This document shows, piece after piece, positions 59,823 through 64,000 of a DNA stretch of 64,000 nt. Every line of letters starts with the position of its first letter. The first letter of the stretch is position 1. The translations under genes and the position numbers were made by a program. This DNA is from Micromonospora sp. WMMD1120 (lineage in GTDB: Bacteria; Actinomycetota; Actinomycetes; Mycobacteriales; Micromonosporaceae): positions 4,870,001 through 4,934,000 of the forward strand of contig NZ_JARUBO010000005.1 of NCBI RefSeq assembly GCF_029626235.1, read 5' to 3'. A model generated the notes under the pieces. The model saw only the letters and a program-made list of their open reading frames with translations, was not told the origin of the DNA and did not search any database.

Positions 59823-59870
59823 GGGAGCGGGGGAGCGGGGGAGCGGGGGAGCGGGGGAGCGGGAGAGCGG
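59823..59870. repeat. 8-bp tandem repeat (GGGAGCGG) between polyprenyl synthase and dxs
   Basis: Five perfect copies of GGGAGCGG and a sixth with one change (GAGAGCGG) run from 59823 to 59870, in the 75-bp gap between two same-strand genes. It sits just upstream of the dxs ribosome-binding site on the transcribed strand. Copy number may vary between strains and could alter dxs translation. Confidence 0.9.
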
Positions 59871-59879
59871 GGGAAAGGG

Positions 59880-60941
59880 TCAGCGGTCGCGGTAGGCGAC
59901 CAGGGTGGCGAGTCGGGTGAACTCGTCCTTCCACGCGTTGTCGAGGTCGGCCGCCGCGATGGAGGTCACCGCGCTGTCGACGAGTTCGGCGATGGTGCGC
60001 TCGACAGTGGCGCGGACCCCGGTCTCCTCCAGCACCGAACGGATGAGGTCGCCGTCCCACGGATCGTCGCCGCCGAGGAGGTCGCGGATGCGGGGGTCGC
60101 GCTCGACGGCCAGGGCCAGCAACAGGGTCATCTTGCGCTCGGCGAAGTCCAGGCCGGCCGGCTTGCCGGCGGTCGCGGTGGTGCCGAAGGCGTCCATCAG
60201 GTCGTCGCGCAGTTGGAACGCCTCGCCGAGGGGCAGGCCGTAGCCCTCGAACGCGTCCGCCAGGTCAAGCCGGCCGGCCAGGGTGGCGCCGAGCACCAGC
60301 GGGCGCTGGATCGAGTAGCGGCCGGACTTGCAGACGGCGATCCAGCGCGACAACCGGGCGTCGACGACGGCCTCGGCGGCGACCGCGACGTCCAGGTGCT
60401 GCCCGATGATCAGTTCGGTCCGCATCTCGTTCCACAGCCGGCGGGCCGGTGGCGCGAAGTCGAAGGTGAGCTGGTCGGCGTAGACGAGCGCCAGGTCGCC
60501 GGCGAGCACCGCCACACCCTCGCCGAACCGGCGGGCCTCGCCCTGCCAGCCTCTGGCGGAGTGCTCGTCGGCCTGCTGGACATGGATCGTCGGCGCGCCC
60601 CGCCGGAGCGCGGAGTTGTCGATGACGTCGTCCTGGATCAGCGCGAACGCCTGCAGCAGTTCCAGGGCGGCTGCGGCGTCCACGACGACGGGGGACTCCG
60701 GCGCTCCGCCGCTGGCGAGGAAGCCGCTGAGGCAGAAGATGGGGCGCAGCCGCTTCCCGCCGCGACTCACCATGTCGATGATCGCCGCGATCGGCTGCGC
60801 GGCGCGCGGGTTGATGCCCCGCCAGCGCGCCCGCTCCGCGTCGGTGAAGCGGTCCAGTCGTTGCTCGACCTGGTCGAGGAGGTCCTGACGGGTCTGCTGA
60901 AGCTCGGTCCCGGACGTCGGACGGGTGGCGATGATGGTCAT
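59880..60941 (-). CDS. Polyprenyl diphosphate synthase (short chain, FPP/GGPP type)
   Basis: The 353-residue trans-prenyltransferase has GGKRLRP, the first Asp-rich motif QDDVID (D104-D108, DDxxD without insertion) and the second motif LRDDLMDAFG. Phe99 lies five residues before the first motif, which typically limits chain length to C15-C20 in archaeal and actinobacterial enzymes. It would make the prenyl donor for the NphB-like enzyme. The ATG at 60941 fits the family start. It lies between ispH and dxs in a minus-strand MEP set. Geranyl versus farnesyl or geranylgeranyl diphosphate cannot be decided firmly from this one residue. Confidence 0.93.
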   Translation of the reverse strand: MTIIATRPTSGTELQQTRQDLLDQVEQRLDRFTDAERARWRGINPRAAQPIAAIIDMVSRGGKRLRPIFCLSGFLASGGAPESPVVVDAAAALELLQAFALIQDDVIDNSALRRGAPTIHVQQADEHSARGWQGEARRFGEGVAVLAGDLALVYADQLTFDFAPPARRLWNEMRTELIIGQHLDVAVAAEAVVDARLSRWIAVCKSGRYSIQRPLVLGATLAGRLDLADAFEGYGLPLGEAFQLRDDLMDAFGTTATAGKPAGLDFAERKMTLLLALAVERDPRIRDLLGGDDPWDGDLIRSVLEETGVRATVERTIAELVDSAVTSIAAADLDNAWKDEFTRLATLVAYRDR

Positions 60942-60982
60942 GGGAACCCTTCCTCTGGCTGTTCGGGCAGGGCGTACGCGGA

Positions 60983-61948
60983 TCAGGAGGCGTGGGCCGA
61001 CTCCCCGTTGGTGAGGCTCGACGGCAGTCCGAAGACGACGTTCTCCACCGCCGTCTGTTCCAGTTCGAGGTCGCGGAACCCGTGCTCGGCGAGTCGGTCG
61101 AGTAGCTGCTCCACCAGGATCTCCGGGGCGCTCGCGCCGGCGCTGACGCCGACCACCGACACGTCGCGCAGCCATTCCTCGCGGAGGTCGGCCACCTCCG
61201 GCACGAGGTGGGCCGCCGCGCCCGTGTTCCTGGCCACCTCGACCATCCGGATCGAGTTGCTGGAGTTGGTCGAGCCGACCACCAGGATCAGGTCGCTGCG
61301 CGCGGCGATGGCCTTCACCGCGTTCTGGCGGTTCTGGCTGGCGTAGCAGATGTCGCCCTTCGCCGGGCCGGCCATGGCCGGGAAGCGCGCGTTCAGGGCG
61401 TCCACGATGTCCGAGGTCTCGTCCAGGGACAGGGTGGTCTGAGTGAGGTAGCCGACCGTCGCGTCCGGCGCCAGCGTGAGGTTCTGGGCCGTCTCCACCG
61501 AGTCCACGATGATGGTGCGGTCCGGGGCGTGCCCGAACGTCCCTTCGACCTCTTCGTGGTTCGCGTGACCGATCAACAGGATGGTCTTGCCGTCGCGTGC
61601 GTGCCGGCGCGCCTCCTGATGGACCTTCGCGACCAGTGGGCAGGTGGCGTCGATGACGGTGAGTTCGCGTCTGGTCGCGTTGGCCCGGACCGCTGGCGAC
61701 ACGCCGTGGGCCGAGAAGATGCAGACAGCGCCCTCGGGAACCTCCTCCTCCGACTCCACGAAGACGGCCCCCCGCTGGCGCAGTGAGCGCACCACGTGCT
61801 GGTTGTGCACGATCTCCTTGCGCACGTACACCGGGGGGCCGTACTTCGTCAGCGCCTCCTCGACGATCAGGATCGCCCGCCGTACGCCGGCACAGAAGCC
61901 ACGCGGCTCCGCGAGGATCACTTTCTTCGATCTGCCAGTCCGTGTCAT
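60983..61948 (-). CDS. ispH: 4-hydroxy-3-methylbut-2-enyl diphosphate reductase (IspH/LytB)
   Basis: The 321-residue enzyme makes IPP and DMAPP from HMBPP, the last MEP step. It has EPRGFCAGVRRAILIVEEAL, HNQHVV, IDATCPLVAKVHQEARRHA, IGHANHEEVEGTFG and SQNRQNAVKAI, with the three cluster Cys in GFCAGV, DATCPLV and GDICYASQ. The ATG at 61948 is used, but a GTG two codons upstream (61954) has the closer GGGGAG site and may be the true start. It is the first gene of the minus-strand set ispH, polyprenyl synthase, dxs, ispG. Its upstream region to 62117 would hold the promoter of that set. Confidence 0.97.
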   Translation of the reverse strand: MTRTGRSKKVILAEPRGFCAGVRRAILIVEEALTKYGPPVYVRKEIVHNQHVVRSLRQRGAVFVESEEEVPEGAVCIFSAHGVSPAVRANATRRELTVIDATCPLVAKVHQEARRHARDGKTILLIGHANHEEVEGTFGHAPDRTIIVDSVETAQNLTLAPDATVGYLTQTTLSLDETSDIVDALNARFPAMAGPAKGDICYASQNRQNAVKAIAARSDLILVVGSTNSSNSIRMVEVARNTGAAAHLVPEVADLREEWLRDVSVVGVSAGASAPEILVEQLLDRLAEHGFRDLELEQTAVENVVFGLPSSLTNGESAHAS

Positions 61949-62117
61949 CGGCACGCTCGCTCCCCGTCGGTGGGTCAGACAGCGAGCGTGCCGATGGGCG
62001 GGGATCAATGTCAACGACGGGCGTCGGGTGCGGGCCATTCGGGGTTCCGACGGACCGTTCACCCCCCCGCCTGTTGTCATGGCGGACCGCGACGGGGGGC
62101 AGGTTGTCATGGGGTTG

Positions 62118-62200
62118 CTAGGGCGTGTGTCAAAGCCCCTTGCCGGACCGCTGCCCGGACTCCGCCTCGGCTCGACCGAGGACTTTGACACACGCCCTAG
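62118..62200. mobile_element. MITE-like element, 83 bp with 18-bp terminal inverted repeats
   Basis: CTAGGGCGTGTGTCAAAG (62118-62135) and its perfect reverse complement CTTTGACACACGCCCTAG (62183-62200) enclose 47 bp with no ORF. The match continues inward with one mismatch. The CTAG at each end could be a target duplication, as seen with some IS5-group elements, or part of the repeat. It sits just past the stop of the SMP-30-like gene (minus strand), 170 bp before ispH. No transposase is nearby. A long hairpin terminator is an alternative. Confidence 0.7.
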
Positions 62201-62205
62201 GGCCG

Positions 62206-63261
62206 TCAGTACGGGTACCCGGGAACGTTGAGTCGCACGCTGTACACCCCGGAGTCGCCCCACGGGCCCGACGTGACGTAGAGGGTCTGCCGGTCCGGAC
62301 CACCGAAGGCCACGTTCGTCGTACCGGTGAAGCCGGGCCGGACCGTGCCGAGCTGGACGCCGGCGGGGGAGTAGACGTGGACCAACGAGTCCCCGCCCGA
62401 CGCCCAGTACACGTTGCCGGCGCAGTCGATCGTGGCGCCGTCCGGGCCGCCGATGTAGTTCACGAAGACGCTGCGCGCGCCGATGCTGCCGTCGGCCTGC
62501 ACGGCGTACTTGTAGATCTTGTTCTCCGCGTACGCGCCCACGTAGAGGGCGGTGCCGTCCGGGGAGAGCGCGATGCCGTTGGGCTGGCGCAACCTGTCGT
62601 CCACCAGCGACACCTGGCCGCCAGAGACCCGGAAGACGCTGGTACGCCCGTTCATCTGGTCCGGTCGGTTGCCGCGCTGGAAGTTGGGGTCGGTGAAGTA
62701 GACGACGCCGTCGGAGCGGACCGCGACGTCGTTGGGCGAGTTGAACGCCCGGCCCTGGTAGTTCGCGGCGACGGTGCTGCGGGCCCGGTCGTTCAGCCGG
62801 TACGCGGACACGCTGCGTTGGTCGTGGGTGGCCGCGATGAGCTGTTGGCCGTCGGCGCTGAGGGCCAGGCCGTTGCTGCCCGCGTTGGCGAGGAACGTGT
62901 CGAAGGTGGCCGGCGGGGTGAGCCGACGGATCGTGGACGGCTGGACGTTGTACGGCCCGGTGCCGGGGGCCATGTCCGACACCAGCAGGTAGCCGCCGTC
63001 GGCGATCCACACCGGCCCTTCGAGGAAGTTGAAGCCGCCCTGGATCCTCGGTGCCGTGACCGAGCTGGAGGGCAGCGGGGAGCCGTAGACGGCCCCGGTC
63101 GGGCAGACTCCGGCAGGTGCGCCGGGCGGATTGGCGAGCGCGGCGTGAGCGCTAACACGCGCGACGCGCGGAGGTGCCGCGGTGGCGGCGGTGGCGATCG
63201 GCGCGGTGCTGAGCGCGAGGCACAGGCCGGCGAGCGCGGCGGTGGTGGAACGCCAGGTCAT
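62206..63261 (-). CDS. Secreted SMP-30/gluconolactonase-like beta-propeller protein
   Basis: The 351-residue precursor has a signal peptide (TTAALAGLCLALSTAPIATA) and a six-bladed propeller of the SMP-30/strictosidine-synthase-like type. Visible blades include FNFLEGPVWIADGGYLLVSD, FNSPNDVAVRSDGVVYFTDP, LRQPNGIALSPDGTALYVG and YIGGPDGATIDCAGNVYWAS. The metal ligands of gluconolactonases (Glu in LEGPVW, Asn in SPNDVA, Asn in PNGIAL, Asp in GPDGATID) are all present. It would hydrolyse an extracellular sugar lactone. The ATG at 63261 has GGAG at five bases. A LacI-type operator lies inside the gene at 63145-63156, the same as upstream of the GH30 gene, so both may be under one sugar-responsive repressor. 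Confidence 0.92.
   Translation of the reverse strand: MTWRSTTAALAGLCLALSTAPIATAATAAPPRVARVSAHAALANPPGAPAGVCPTGAVYGSPLPSSSVTAPRIQGGFNFLEGPVWIADGGYLLVSDMAPGTGPYNVQPSTIRRLTPPATFDTFLANAGSNGLALSADGQQLIAATHDQRSVSAYRLNDRARSTVAANYQGRAFNSPNDVAVRSDGVVYFTDPNFQRGNRPDQMNGRTSVFRVSGGQVSLVDDRLRQPNGIALSPDGTALYVGAYAENKIYKYAVQADGSIGARSVFVNYIGGPDGATIDCAGNVYWASGGDSLVHVYSPAGVQLGTVRPGFTGTTNVAFGGPDRQTLYVTSGPWGDSGVYSVRLNVPGYPY
63145..63156. promoter_or_regulatory. LacI-type operator-like site inside the SMP-30-like gene
   Basis: GTGAGCGCTAAC is identical to bases 11446-11457 upstream of the GH30 gene. It lies 105-117 bp downstream of the SMP-30-like start codon, so it would act as an internal roadblock operator. The same 12 bases twice in 64 kb is unlikely by chance. 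Confidence 0.5.
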
Positions 63262-63475
63262 GGGTACTCCAATCGACGTCGGCGGCCACGCGCGGCGGCG
63301 GGACGACGTCGGATGCTGACGGGACGGGCGTGGCGGCGGCCGTCGGAACGGATGTCCGCAGCGTATGTGATGAACCAGGGGCAATAGAAGACAATGACAC
63401 TAGTCAATACATAAAGGTGGATGCCCGCCATCCGGAGGGTCCGTGCCGCCCAGGGTGGCGGAATAGGCTTCGGCC

Positions 63476-64000
63476 ATGAGTAGCGTGCTGAGCGGTGCCC
63501 GAGACGTGACGAACCCCCTACGCCAGCTCACCATCGACCAACTCCGCCAGCGGACCAGCCTCAAGTGGCGGGAGTACCCGGCGGACGTGCTGCCGCTCTG
63601 GGTGGCCGAGATGGATGTTCCGCTGGCCGAGCCGGTCGCGCGGGCCATCGCCGACGCCGTCGCGCGCGGCGACACCGGCTACCCGGCCGGCACCGCCTAT
63701 CCCGAGGCGCTGGCCCGGTTCGCCCGTCGCCGGTGGGGCTGGGACGGGCTGGCCGTGGAGCGCGCCGCGCTGGTGCCCGACGTGATGCACGGCGTCGTCG
63801 AGGCGCTGCGCCTGGTCACCGAGCCCGGGGACGCGGTGGTCGTCAACAGCCCGGTCTACCCGCCGTTCTACAGCCATGTGGCGCACGCCGACCGGCGGAT
63901 CGTCGAGGCCCCGCTCGGTGCGGACCTGCGGATCGACCTCGCCACGCTCGACGACACGTTCCGGCGGGCCCGGGCCGGAGGGCGGGCGGTCGCGTACCTG
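63476..64000 (+). CDS. MalY/PatB-type PLP-dependent lyase or aminotransferase (cut by window end)
   Basis: The 175 visible codons start at ATG 63476 and match the class I/II PLP family of cystathionine beta-lyase MalY/Pat[76 protein letters not shown] and [12 protein letters not shown]. The PLP Lys lies beyond the window. Members split cystathionine or related beta-C-S compounds and some act as aminotransferases. The upstream region 63380-63475 is unusually AT-rich (around AGACAATGACACTAGTCAAT), with a TGAC-N4-GTCA repeat, as expected for a promoter. The gene diverges from the SMP-30-like gene. Confidence 0.85.
   Translation, partial: MSSVLSGARDVTNPLRQLTIDQLRQRTSLKWREYPADVLPLWVAEMDVPLAEPVARAIADAVARGDTGYPAGTAYPEALARFARRRWGWDGLAVERAALVPDVMHGVVEALRLVTEPGDAVVVNSPVYPPFYSHVAHADRRIVEAPLGADLRIDLATLDDTFRRARAGGRAVAYL

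Noticed and set aside
62118..62200. Inverted repeat read as a simple terminator
   Set aside because: An 18-bp perfect stem with a 47-bp loop and CTAG ends fits a mobile element better than a normal terminator, though a terminator role is not excluded.

Overview
The window is high-GC actinomycete DNA: almost every codon ends in G or C, GTG and TTG starts are common, and start-stop overlaps of the ATGA/GTGA type are frequent. The gene families (SARP regulators, AfsA homologue, class III lanthipeptide operon, secreted glycoside hydrolases, type III polyketide synthase with prenyltransferase) fit a filamentous actinomycete. A member of the Micromonosporaceae is my best guess, but no marker gene proves it.

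Layout. 0-9.2 kb: mixed housekeeping and accessory genes. These include a two-gene unit of a two-helix membrane protein plus a STAND NTPase/TPR protein that share a short Gly/Ala-rich motif (a candidate amyloid-signalling pair), a GH15 glycosidase and an LtrA-like membrane protein. 9.2-15.9 kb: gene remnants, a LacI-family regulator divergent from a secreted CBM2-GH30 xylanase-type enzyme, a secreted Cip1-like protein, a decayed MFS transporter and a small secreted protein. 16.2-25.2 kb: a class III lanthipeptide operon (LanKC, a SapB/AmfS-like 39-residue precursor, two ABC transporters) facing two atypical NarL-type regulators and a repeat-bearing Pro-rich membrane protein. 25.4-28.3 kb: small hypothetical genes, an alpha/beta hydrolase, a frameshifted gene and a DoxX-like membrane protein.

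28.6-61.9 kb: a large biosynthetic cluster, read as an amino-naphthoquinone meroterpenoid pathway. A RppA-type type III PKS would make 1,3,6,8-tetrahydroxynaphthalene, a cupin oxygenase would give flaviolin and a DegT-type aminotransferase an aminoflaviolin, as in furaquinocin assembly. A methyltransferase and an NphB-type prenyltransferase follow, then a class A flavin monooxygenase, a Tat-exported BBE-type oxidase and a class II terpene-cyclase-like protein with a DVDC motif. An AMP ligase and a DUF3050 protein precede the PKS. Prenyl donors come from a dedicated minus-strand set ispH, polyprenyl synthase, dxs, ispG. Export is by an MMPL protein. Control genes are two SARP proteins, an AfsA-like butyrolactone synthase overlapping one SARP, a TrmB/LuxR-like regulator and an AAA-LuxR regulator. 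Two proteins look like pseudoenzymes: an AMP ligase without its lysine and a phosphopantetheinyl transferase without its KEA glutamate.

62.1-64 kb: an 83-bp MITE-like element, a secreted SMP-30-like beta-propeller protein and the start of a MalY/PatB-type lyase that runs off the window. No tRNA, rRNA, CRISPR array or complete insertion sequence was seen.
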